DNA from: Tubulanus polymorphus
Lineage: Eukaryota; Nemertea; Palaeonemertea; Tubulaniformes; Tubulanidae
Assembly (NCBI RefSeq): GCF_964204645.1
Contig: NC_134029.1
Location: 4,473,001 to 4,537,000, forward strand
DNA length: 64,000 nt
Direction: 5' to 3'
Shown here: positions 1-57,542 of the stretch, in pieces
Numbering within the stretch: position 1 is the stretch's first letter
Layout of the letters: every line of letters begins with the position of its first letter
Notes under the pieces: model-generated
Database searches by the model: none
Told to the model about the DNA's origin: nothing
What the model saw: the letters and a program-made list of their open reading frames with translations, nothing else
Program-made: the position numbers and the translations under genes

Positions 1-48
1 TGTTACCGCTTCTCTATTCAGTATTTGGACGGAATTTTTATGGGTGTC

Positions 49-122
49 ACTAAACCTAAGACCCCCTAAGCCTAAGAACTAAGACCCGTTAGGTCTTATG
101 TTTAGGGGGTCGTAGGTTTAGT
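49..122. repeat. 74-bp imperfect palindrome (foldback)
   Basis: The left arm at 49-69 (ACTAAACCTAAGACCCCCTA..) is the reverse complement of the right arm at 102-122 with one mismatch. The centre also pairs (TAAGACC / GGTCTTA around CGTT). It could form a long hairpin and resembles a very short foldback MITE. I see no clear target-site duplication and no coding potential. Confidence 0.7.
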
Positions 123-241
123 ATGATCTGGGTCTTCGACGCCCGCTTTCTTATACATTTTTAACGAGACTAATCTATGTTTATTATGTTTTTACAGTCG
201 CCATTATCGATGTTTGTTAATGAAGGGCGGTTCAATATCCA

Positions 242-251
242 GACACATATG

Positions 252-297
<46 letters not shown>

Positions 298-354
298 GGC
301 CTATACATATACATATACATATACATAGGCCTATACATATACATATACATAGGC

Positions 355-385
<31 letters not shown>

Positions 386-460
386 CATACACATACACAT
401 ATACATATACATATGCCTATACATATACATATACATATGCCTATACATATACATATATTA
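242..460. repeat. (ACATAT)n microsatellite with AGGCCT variants
   Basis: About 215 bp of hexanucleotide ACATAT repeats. At several regular points the unit becomes ATAGGCCTAT, which contains an AGGCCT palindrome; later units change to ACACAT and ATGCCT. All frames on both strands stay open as dipeptide repeats (HI, YM, YI), so the apparent reading frames here are repeat artefacts. Confidence 0.95.
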
Positions 461-566
461 CGCCAAAAATAGGTTGGCTTCAATACGATAGGATGATATG
501 ACTCAACCTTACCAACAGTCGTCGATGTTATTAATTTCGGCCACAAAATGTTTATCTAATGTAAAG

Positions 567-730
567 TATGGAAGACCTCAGACGACATACGAGATATGAG
601 ATATAACATACGAGATATGAGATGCAACATACGAGATACGACATATGACATACGAGATACGACTTATTTACAGTCCGTCCGCTAGCGCCACCACAGTGTA
701 TGTTTTTTCAATATTTACTGCATATAAATC
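567..730 (+). repeat. Left terminal inverted repeat with 21-bp subrepeats
   Basis: The outer 19 bases are followed by about 3.7 tandem copies of a 21-bp unit beginning CATACGAGATA (starts at 586, 607, 628 and 649). After these come TTATTTACAGT and the CCGTCCGCTAGCGCCACC block. Subterminal repeats of this kind are typical transposase-binding sites in other DNA transposons; that role here is inference. Confidence 0.85.
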
Positions 731-1598
731 GTTTAACATGGTGACGCGTACAGTCATCGTCAATTATATGAAAACCAACATAGTCAACATTTTACTCAAA
801 CCAGAAATAGATTTCTTTTGGATAATGGACACCTGGACCGGACACAACGATATTAGGCCATACTGTGAACACCGTGGACGAGGCGCGCCGGCCGTTCCTC
901 TCCCGCGGGCGACGAAAAGTTTTTCAAATCACAAAACTGAAAAGATATCAAACTGTTCAAGTTCATAATATTATGCTATTTCTTGTCTTCCTTTGGTCTG
1001 AAAACGGCCTGGTGTTCAGGAGCCGGGGTTCCGGTTACTCGATGCCTACAGAAAAAATAACTACTGTTCACCGCTCGCCGTAACCGCCGGCTTTTCTGCA
1101 TCAGAAATCAAAATTCTAAAAAAAACTCCGCAGCCGGAAATCCCGCCCCCCCCCTTGTACCCCTCCTCCGCTGTTTGACACCTCTGCCTGAGTTCTTGAA
1201 TCCCAAACAACCCGGGAACCCGCACATCACCCTGGTATCCAGATTAAGAACTCCCGTGCTCTCTCTCAAGGTTTGAAATCCCCAGCTAAATTCCATCCCT
1301 ATCGAGCTACCGGGGTAGACTGGTGAGTCCACTAGACCAGCCGTTGAGAGTCGAGACTGGCCAGTTTTCGCTAAATGTCAGGGCAGTATGCGGCACTGTC
1401 TTTCTGAAGCCATAGTTTGGGGTCCTCCCCTGAAAATTTGTTCAATTTAGGTACTTGTGTATTCTGAAGGCTTTTTGGCTATCTTTCTTTTCCGACATCT
1501 TTCATGAAAAGGGCCAATGGCTGAATCTGAATAACTTTCATAATCGGAGAATCCAATTTAAGATCATTCTTATCAATTATCATGGCCAGTTTTAAAAC

Positions 1599-1890
1599 TG
1601 TTTATTGACAAAAGTACAGGAACCACATAAATAAGTCTTCAGCAAAACACAACAGCTCTTACATTTGTAAAGATAAGAGATCCATGGAAATATCAAGTAA
1701 CATTTCTTTAGACAGGGAATTAGCGGAACACCGGAACGTTGCTCGTATGGTGTGTTTGCACCCGTCGCAAAAAAACGTCGTGATAAACGAAATCAGCTGG
1801 ACTAGGGCCAGGAGCTGAGAGTGATACAATGGAACTCCATTCTGATATTTAATGAATAATTCATTCAATAAATTTATGATATCTTTAGTA
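1599..1890 (-). pseudogene. Protein-like remnant with polyadenylation signal inside the transposon
   Basis: On the minus strand an open frame of about 77 codons runs from just after a TGA near 1890 to a TAA at about 1659. It has no ATG near its start. The product has a protein-like composition and a CDGC motif, and ends SLQM. About 60 bases past the stop is CAATAAACAG, a canonical AATAAA signal, so the segment looks like a terminal exon plus short 3' UTR. It could be the decayed C-terminal end of the element's own transposase or a captured host gene fragment. I do not recognise the family. Confidence 0.35.
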
Positions 1891-2394
1891 TTCTTAATTC
1901 ATGTCCATGTTTCAATTCATTTGTTGAAATCATAGTACACTAAACAGATTCCGCGTGTGTCGGACTTTTTTAAGACTCTTTGGTCATCGGCATTCGTAAT
2001 ATACATACATCTCTCATTCTTCATCGAAAACACTCGATCGAACGCGAAGTTTAAACCCTTGACTAGGCGCAATTCTTAATTACCACCAATTTGAAGGGCC
2101 ATGGCTAACTCTTTTTGAGGGATTTTTGTACACCCAAAAATGGAATTTGAGGCGTTTTTGGTGGATTTAGGGGCTGTAGCCCCGTATTTGGAGCCAACTC
2201 GAATCACCGGACCATCGGTGTCTCACACTAAGAGTGGCCCACTGACGTCACAGCGAGAAGCCGGTCCCCGGGAGTGGTTGATCGAATATTTTTAAATATT
2301 TTTATTTTCAAATGAAACGTTTTTCGCTTATTGATATTCATAGTTAATGTACGCCACTGCCTGCGCACGTGTCGTAGTATACGCCGAGTAGATG

Positions 2395-2537
2395 TTGAAA
2401 AATATACACTGCGGTGGCGCTAGCGGACGGACACCCGTACTGTAAATAACGCATGTCATATGTCGTATCTCGTATGTTGCATCTCATATCTCGTATGTTA
2501 TATCTCATATCTCGTATGTCGTCTGAGGTCTTCCATA
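2395..2537 (-). repeat. Right terminal inverted repeat with 21-bp subrepeats
   Basis: Inverted copy of the left end. It carries only three units of the 21-bp repeat where the left has almost four. It also has a short extra segment between the TTATTTACAGT block and the CCGTCCGCTAGCGCCACC block. Confidence 0.85.
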
Positions 2538-2543
2538 GTAAAG

Positions 2544-4673
2544 GCTACTGACGTGAATGGCTAAGACTAGTCTGGTACTATGTTGTATCGATTCAGCGCT
2601 CGTATCCATCGTCTGACTAACTACAAACCAGTCTTGGTGGTTCATTATATCCTACGACTAAAGAGCATCGTTTTGTGCTGGTATATTGTACCTCATCACT
2701 TACCAAAAATGGCCCTACCGAACCACGGAAACCGCACTGAAAAAATGCTTACCTCTTCGTCCGCCATCTTTGGTGACTAATAATGAACACTATAACCTAA
2801 TAACAGGGTCAATGTATGATTGCTTCTGGGAAATTTTGTATCCGCTTTCATAACTCAGCATTTGACGGAAATTCGCTTCGTTGATGTACATAGTTACGTA
2901 ATAACGTAACACGATGAAAATTATAGCGAAAGAAGATTTAGAAGAGTTTACTTGAGCAACATTCCTAAACAACAGCCACCATCGTAGTCAAATAATAGAC
3001 CGAAATCCCAGTGTTATATGGCTCCCAGCTCCAATCGATCAGTTAATCCAGTTTTATTCCTATTGTTCTGCTTGTCGATGGACAACGTCGTATAAAAACT
3101 CATGGTTTTCGGTTAGAGGGTGTCCTCAGCTAACAACAAATGTATATATCAGCAGAGGACAGATCCGCGCCACCAGACCTAGATATTGTTGGAACGTGAC
3201 ACCATTCTCAAACACACTTTACTACAAATAATCATCACAACCAGTATTTGACCTATATTATATAAGGTTTCATTTAAGTTTTATTTTTTGCAAATCCGGG
3301 ACCGGTGGCGCGGCCGCATAACGACTATTTCATTCTAGTGTCAATAGACAGCTGTCACCGACTTCCCATTGAAAATATTTAGATCATACGGTACTTGTTA
3401 GAGGAGATGCAATGACGTTCTTTGGATCGGCTTATCTTAACCAGAAACAGACAGGTAAATTGCTAATTACTGATATGAATTCATTGAACATTGAAACGTT
3501 TTGTCATAAAAATCTGATATGCCTGACTGGCTTCTAGTAAAAAAACCGAAAATTCGAATTTTGGTAAATGATGTTTAACATTGCGCTATTTTAAGTTTTC
3601 CGCTTCGTCAAAATTCAGTGACCTGATCGTCGGTATCAGAGAGGCTGGAGCTATCCGGCCGTATGGACACGTGTGATCTCTGTGTAAAAATAACCTTGAT
3701 TTCATCAATTGAAAATAAAAACATTAGAGAATAATTTCCAATAATCTAAAACTCTTTAAACAAATCGGATGGATTTCCCCCCAGTTATATACAAATGAAA
3801 CTATTGGCGATCTTCGTCGACTTGGACTGACTTCAGTTACTTCAAAAGTCACGAACGAAACGAAGCGTTTGAAAGATTTCAGGGGTGGGCTCATTATTGA
3901 CAATAATAATGACATTCGACCAAAACGGTTCAAGTAAAATTCACAATACGTTACAAAACTACGTCTTGTATATAGCACATATACACCTTCATTAATGAGT
4001 ATTTTACCACACTCGGCAGTGCACTTAACGTTAAATTGAAAAATTTTCAATTTGGATTATTCATAATATATTACCATATACAACTTCAGCAGAAGGCAAA
4101 AAGAAAAGGTAAAAAGAAAATTAACACAAATTTACGTATGTACTAATTTTTCCTCAACATTTTCTAAAATGAATGATAAACAAATCTTCATGATTGTTAA
4201 TCCTTCGAATCAAAACGTGCCAATTTATTGTAGGAGTGCTTAAAACTCAAAAATAGAAATTTACGTCGTATTCAAATATATCTGAAATCTGAACTTGTTT
4301 AATATAAAGAGTATAAGAGATAAATGTAGGGATTTACGTTTCTGTTTTTAGTTCTACGTTTAAGTTTTAAGTTTGCGACCTTTTTCTTACTGGCAATGGG
4401 CAAAAACAGTTGGGGATATTGCCAACAACAGTCTATAAATTGAAATCATACAAAATGTTCACGCTTTTAATGTATGTAACAACAAAACTGTTGTCAACAA
4501 ACTCGCTGCTACTTAACATTTCACCATTATTGCTGTTAAAAACGATTATGGGTAGCTGTGAATTCCTGTAAATTCTAAATTCCAAAAGGTTAAAACGAAT
4601 ATTTTCATTTTTCGACATATAAGTGATCAATTCCTATTCCACTTCATTACATTGGTTTTTTCTTCTCTTCTAG
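2544..4673. other. Non-coding stretch upstream of the unknown basic-protein gene
   Basis: No coding exon recognised. The 3' part is probably an intron or 5' region of the next gene, because a polypyrimidine tract (4653-4670) and TAG acceptor end at 4673. The open frames here are short and not protein-like. Confidence 0.5.
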
Positions 4674-5735
4674 CTTTCAGCGAAATCTCATTCGGCGAAA
4701 ATGTCGGTGACAACTATCAAAGTGACCGATTCAGAAAAATCACCGGCGATTTATTCAACTAATTGGAAAGAGCAAGTACTCCTGAAGCGACGCCTAGCGG
4801 ACATTGAACGTACCAAGATGACGGTAGCTCAAAGAATTACTCTGGACCAGCGAATTATGTATAAAAGGTTTCAACAGAAGAGGTTTCATTCGGAATTGAC
4901 GCATGCGCGCGTTATGGGCGACAAAGAAAGCGAGCGGTCGCTTCGGGAGAATTCAGCGTACAATTTTAACACTAACTGCGGCATCAACGAAGAGGAAGAT
5001 TCGATTTTACAAAAGATCTTGCAAAGACGGCCTCCGAGTTCGGCGGCTGCGTCAGTGCACCGATCGAGAAGCGTGCCACCCACTGCCGAAAAGTCGCACC
5101 GTAGAAAATCGAACGTCATTGCAACCGCCGGGAACAATTCAAACAAGGTTCGACCGTCAACTTGTTATCCATCATCTACCAGCAAAACCGGGGATTATCT
5201 GAACACGTCTACGCGATCTCAGTCGCGACCTGATATTTCCAAACAGGAGTTGATACTAAATGCATTTGCCGATAACGCCGACGATAGGGGAGCGAAAACC
5301 CCGGAGTCACCAGTAGACAATCAGGACACGACTAGATCGAAAGCCATGAGTATTTTCGAGGACCCGGATGAGCGCCATCGAGCCATCTTGAAAGAAATCA
5401 ATCGCAGACGACTGCAGTCGGCGTGCTACGATAACAAAGTCAGAGATTTCTGTCAAGTTGTTGATAAAATGGATAACAAGTCAACGGCAGCCGCTTACGA
5501 CTATTACAATAAACGCTTGATCGAAGAAACGGAATGGAATCCGCTTTCGATGAATAGGAATATTCCGGGCACGCCTGAAACCGATTTTCTGAAACACATG
5601 GGCAATCTACGAGTGAAAACTATGACCATGAAATCAGTACACAGTCCCTATCTACCGAAAGCGACACCTATTACGGTGATGAATGACGTCAGAAGAAGAC
5701 AATCCAAACGATCTAGTTTGCAAATAATTGCGTAG
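4674..5735 (+). CDS. Uncharacterised basic Ser/Arg-rich protein (terminal exon)
   Basis: A 344-residue frame begins at ATG 4701 (GCGAAAATG, A at -3) and ends at TAG 5733-5735. A strong acceptor (TTTTTTCTTCTCTTCTAG) ends at 4673. The 27 bases between acceptor and ATG are open and in frame, so the protein may start in an upstream exon. Residues about 22-66 are a charged, probably helical or coiled-coil stretch (KEQVLLKRRLADIERTK). Residues 100-180 are Ser/Arg/Pro-rich and look disordered, with an RRKS site at 134-137. A second charged helix lies at 224-240. The tail is basic (RRRQSKRSS). There is no signal peptide or membrane segment, so it is probably cytosolic, cytoskeletal or nuclear. The even, low-repeat codon content supports a real gene. 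I do not recognise the family and assign no function. Confidence 0.75.
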   Translation, partial: LSAKSHSAKMSVTTIKVTDSEKSPAIYSTNWKEQVLLKRRLADIERTKMTVAQRITLDQRIMYKRFQQKRFHSELTHARVMGDKESERSLRENSAYNFNTNCGINEEEDSILQKILQRRPPSSAAASVHRSRSVPPTAEKSHRRKSNVIATAGNNSNKVRPSTCYPSSTSKTGDYLNTSTRSQSRPDISKQELILNAFADNADDRGAKTPESPVDNQDTTRSKAMSIFEDPDERHRAILKEINRRRLQSACYDNKVRDFCQVVDKMDNKSTAAAYDYYNKRLIEETEWNPLSMNRNIPGTPETDFLKHMGNLRVKTMTMKSVHSPYLPKATPITVMNDVRRRQSKRSSLQIIA

Positions 5736-5927
5736 GTCTGGTATTTATCGGATACGAGTTACAAGACTGTAGTCAGTTCGGGTGGCTATTTTGCAGCTAC
5801 GAAACCGAGTGTGACGCATTTTGATCCAATTGGCCACTGATGCTTACCAGTATTCTACTCGAGTTTGTGTAATTGCGTGTGTTTTCATTAAAATCAAATC
5901 AAAATATTCACTTTATACGCGATGGGT

Positions 5928-5933
5928 AATAAA
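5928..5933 (+). terminator. Polyadenylation signal AATAAA, basic-protein gene
   Basis: Canonical AATAAA 193 bases after the stop codon, the first good candidate for the 3' end of this gene. Confidence 0.5.
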
Positions 5934-7174
5934 TGCTTTACTATACAAAAAAAAATATGACGTTTTTATATTTACTTGTACGCATACGAAACTGAATAAG
6001 ATCTTCGGTTTGAATCAGGTGAGACCTCCGAGCTATTTTTCTATACTGTTTTACTTGTGTATTGTTGAGCGTGCGTGTCATATTGAAAGGAGAGTTTTAT
6101 GAGTTTGTTGTTTGCCTATTATCGAATAACACGAGCCGCCTATTCGTCCGATAATCATCGCTTTGAAACCCGTTCTATTGGATGTTAATTTAGATTAAAT
6201 ACCAACAGGTTGTATGCGTCTAAATAAGGCATTCTTTCTCCATTCAGTAAAATGATAAAAGAAGAGAAAAAACCAGACGAATTTACAAGATAGAGTTTCA
6301 GGGATTTATTTATATAGAGTGGTTCTGAAATGTTCTGACAGTGAATATAGACTGTTCTTAACGTCTATCGAAGAATAGGCGTTTGTTTGCGTGTTTACAA
6401 GCACTAATGACATCCTATATCTGTCGAATCAATAACTGAAGAATTCGATATATTTGCGCGATAGCATCTTCGAAACTTTGAAAGAAATAGATTTTCCGTG
6501 ATAGGAAATCGATATTTCTAAGCGAATTTTGCACGATCTTTGCTGCTGTAATATGTAACAAATAAATGTTTACATAAAATGCCTTGATTGTCGAATTTCA
6601 GGCAGGTGTTTGAAAGTCGGCAGGTTGACTATACTATCGTTTTGGTTTTTGTTTACAAAGCAACGCCTGCATTGCGAAATCTTCGCTCAATTGTGAAATA
6701 GAAACGACTGTAAGACTTTCCCCGTAAACAACTCGCATCTGGCGATTTTGAATGTATCTTTCCTGGATACGTTTTGATTTATGGTGCACAAAAACCAGTC
6801 ATCTGATGGTGCGATGTGATCCACGCTGGATGGACATGGCTCATCATTCAACCCCAACGAGAAACTAATATTCAAAACTCGAAGTCATTCATCGAGTGAA
6901 TCTGTCTAATCTGAAATCGTCATTAATTTGAGGATGGATATTAGTTATATTCGACCCATTTACCTTATTTGCGAAAACGATTACCTCAGCTAATTACTTG
7001 TGTGGAATTATCAACGTTACGAACAGTGTATATAACAAAAAGATAAATAATCGTCTGCCACAATAGCATAGAAATTATCTGTACATTGGCCTAGAAAACA
7101 ATAACGCATTAATATCAATCAGACCCAGGGAAATTTATCCGAAATAATGCGTGATTTTCATTTATCCGCTAGCA
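5934..7174. other. Intergenic region and presumed promoter/5' UTR of the Ig gene
   Basis: Separates two plus-strand genes. No coding frame recognised. A TATA-like GTATATAAC lies at about 7027, some 150 bases before the Ig-gene ATG, but it is an ordinary AT-rich match and I would not rely on it as the promoter. Confidence 0.4.
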
Positions 7175-55043
<47,869 letters not shown>

Positions 55044-55218
55044 GTGTGGCCTAACCGCAATATATATTATATCCATCATCATATATAATATTATATTTAA
55101 TACGATGGTATTAGCGTATCTAATCATAGTAAAACTAGTACACGCGCGCGCCGCCAGGTGGTGTCAGGCTTTGGCATCGAAACGACTAGTAGACCGATTC
55201 AACAGAGCTTCAACATCT

Positions 55219-55357
55219 GGGTCCAGTTGTACAGTCGTGATATCGAGTCTAAACGTGATTTTCGATCCTAAGACTTGTCTTAAGTTGTTAGATCGATTAC
55301 GGAGGAATTTCTTCTTAGACTGGTCTTAGATTTAAACCATGATTGTGCAACAAACCC
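55219..55357. mobile_element. Foldback MITE in the Ig gene 3' UTR
   Basis: The left end GGGTCCAGTTGTACAGTCGT is mirrored by the inverted right end GGGGTTTGTTGCACAATCAT. The inner parts also pair (CTAAGAC.TGTCTTAAG against TCTTAGACTGGTCTTAG). It is about 139 bp and non-coding. Short elements with GTTGCACAATC-type ends and internal CTTAGAC palindromes are familiar foldback repeats of marine invertebrates; that comparison is from memory. Confidence 0.55.
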
Positions 55358-55726
55358 CGCGGAAACGAAATCCCCGTTAAAAACGACTGTAACAGAAATC
55401 ACAAGCGGCTCCTACTGACGATCATCACTCTGTATAAGATATTTCCAACGTTGATATCTGGTGTCTGTGTACTCCTATTGAAAACGATCGCCCGATCGCC
55501 CGGCTTTTAAAGTTGATGTGTACTACGTAGATATATACATATATAGGGCATCGTAGCGATATTCTTAGTTTCTTGGTCTTGGGAAGCGGCTAGTCGTCGG
55601 CCGGCCTATTTAAAACATCGAGTCTCAACAGCCCAGGCCAATACGCGTGTCGTTATAGTTCCGAATCGTGTCCTTATTGTTTTAAAATTCGGCGGTGATA
55701 AAAAGCACGTTTCAATGTGACATTCG

Positions 55727-55732
55727 AATAAA
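55727..55732 (+). terminator. Polyadenylation signal AATAAA, Ig gene
   Basis: First canonical signal in the right orientation after the stop codon, 684 bases downstream; another follows at 55787. Confidence 0.45.
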
Positions 55733-55792
55733 CTCGTATCTAATTAGATATAGAATCGATTACAACTAAACCGTGATATTTTTGTGAATAAA

Positions 55793-57453
55793 TCATAAGC
55801 ATATTCTATAAATGTATAATCATAATATCGCGCGACTATTTTGTAAATAGCTTGAATGTGTTGTAAATGTAAATAGTTTTTTTTTCTCGCTTGAAATTGA
55901 GTTTCTTTTTCTAAATTTCAATATTAGGAATCATTCGTTTAGATCTATTCAAGTTTACGTGGCAGCAAAACTAAGTATATACATAATGTCGTTCGTCAAA
56001 GTTGAATGAAAGGACCGGGGTTACGAAGATAATCGTCGACGAACTTTGATCGTTTAAGTCAGACGGATGATAGCACTTGAATAGTCGTCGTAAACTAATG
56101 ACTGGCTCTGAGAAAAAATGATTTCATTCTCGTCAAAATTGAGGATTCGAACCCCGGAAGAGTCGTCAGACTTAAATATTGATAAATTCAATTCATCGCT
56201 TATGGTATTATTGATATCGCAGATTAAAAGCTTTTGTTATAGATCACAGAATATGGTGTTATTACGAAAGCCAGTAAGTAATGTTGTATATAAATTGTGT
56301 ACTACTCAATCATGTAAATGATATATATATTTTGTATATTAACTGTATCTATCCAATATGTAAATTATACTCTTTTCTAAATTAACCATTTACGAGTCCT
56401 TTATCGAGACCACCCGTGGGAGTTGTTTGTTTTGACACGTCGATTTATTTGTAGGACGAGCCGTCAATGGCTGGGGCCACTTTAGCGGGGGAATTTCTCT
56501 CTTGTTACAATATACCATTAATACCAATATTGTGGATTTCAGCAATTTTTCGAACCGAACTCTGATGAATGAAGTCATATGGCACAGAAGATATCCATAT
56601 ATCGGATGACTTAGGTTGGGCTGGATTCCTGCCATCAGGCATGTGATATTAATCAGTTGGCGTTAAAATACCGAGGAAATTACAGAATATTCCATTACAA
56701 AGTATCTTCGCGTTCATTTTTCTTCACGCGACGTTGATTCCATTGCGTGGATGTTGGCAAAAAACCCAAAATTAGAACGTCAGATTCAATTTAACTACGC
56801 GCGTGCGTATTTATAGGAAAGCTACCGGTCTTTTAGCATTAATTTCAGCACGTTTCCTTCACGATTCTGCGTCGAAATGATAAAGTAGCGTTATTTCGAC
56901 GAGTTTACCGCGGTACGGGCGGTGAATCAAGAAAGTTGAAGTAATTGAAAATGATGGCTTAAACTTAAAAAAATGAACATTTGGCAACGAAATAGAGAAA
57001 ATGTAGTGACAACGTAGAGACAATATAGACACTTTAGTAGAATGATTGTTTATTGGCTTGCAATAGTTTTTCTGAGTTTTAGGCAAAATAGCACGCAATA
57101 TAATATACAATATGTAATAACGATAATAGTATAAGGTATTTTTGATTACTTGGAGTACGGATCTGCAGCCCACAGTTCAAAAACATCATACGAAAAATGG
57201 TTCGTTTTTCAGTTGTCGTGTTTTCACCGTATTCTCGATTTTCGATTTAACGATTTGCACCATTTTGTTAACAGTTCGATAAATCAATGTTCACTCCTCT
57301 TTTCATTCTGCAGTTCTTCCGAGATTTTATATGGAAAAAGTCGAATATCAAAAAATTGCTTTCATTTCACCCCATGTCAAAGAAAAAACTGTTTTCATTC
57401 CTTTATTTTCCCTTCGCCCGTCCATTCTCTGTACTTCAAGTAATCAAAAAAGG
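55793..57453. other. Tail-to-tail intergenic region
   Basis: About 1.6 kb between the 3' ends of the plus-strand Ig gene and the minus-strand GPCR. No coding exon recognised. Confidence 0.55.
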
Positions 57454-57459
57454 TTTATT
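57454..57459 (-). terminator. Polyadenylation signal AATAAA, GPCR gene
   Basis: TTTATT on the plus strand, 84 bases past the GPCR stop; a second copy lies at 57402-57407. Confidence 0.5.
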
Positions 57460-57542
57460 CAAACACAACAATTTAATCATTAATTGAATAAGAAGAAAGA
57501 TAATTAATATCTTTCTCGACATTCGGTCGATAACAGCGACAC

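Larger units (their letters stand above)
567..2537. mobile_element. Non-autonomous DNA transposon with long terminal inverted repeats
   Basis: The element is 1,971 bp. Its first 85 bases (567-651, starting TATGGAAGACCTCAGACGAC) are the exact reverse complement of its last 85 (2453-2537). Homology continues inward imperfectly to about 730 and 2395 and includes a shared CCGTCCGCTAGCGCCACC block. It is flanked by a direct repeat GTAAAG at 561-566 and 2538-2543, which reads as a 6-bp target-site duplication. The arms contain 21-bp tandem repeats. No intact transposase frame is present, so it would need one in trans. A 6-bp duplication fits few superfamilies (Dada-like or IS4EU-like are possible), but I cannot assign it. 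The perfect arms suggest recent activity or gene conversion. Confidence 0.85.
55044..55732 (+). other. Ig gene 3' UTR
   Basis: Non-coding sequence from the stop to the first AATAAA at 55727-55732; a second signal lies at 55787-55792. It contains a foldback element. The short frame inside it (55105-55329) is produced by that element and the flanking sequence. Confidence 0.55.

Noticed and set aside
170-546. Several overlapping open frames coding alternating HI, YM and YI dipeptides
   Set aside because: They are translations of the ACATAT microsatellite on both strands.
4886-5202. Minus-strand and second-frame open frames within the basic-protein gene
   Set aside because: Shadow frames of the 4701-5735 coding exon.
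55105-55329. 74-codon ATG frame after the Ig gene stop
   Set aside because: Lies in the 3' UTR and mostly translates the foldback element and flank.
56140-56165. Box B-like GGGTTCGAATCC on the minus strand
   Set aside because: No box A or tRNA arms at the right distance; chance match.
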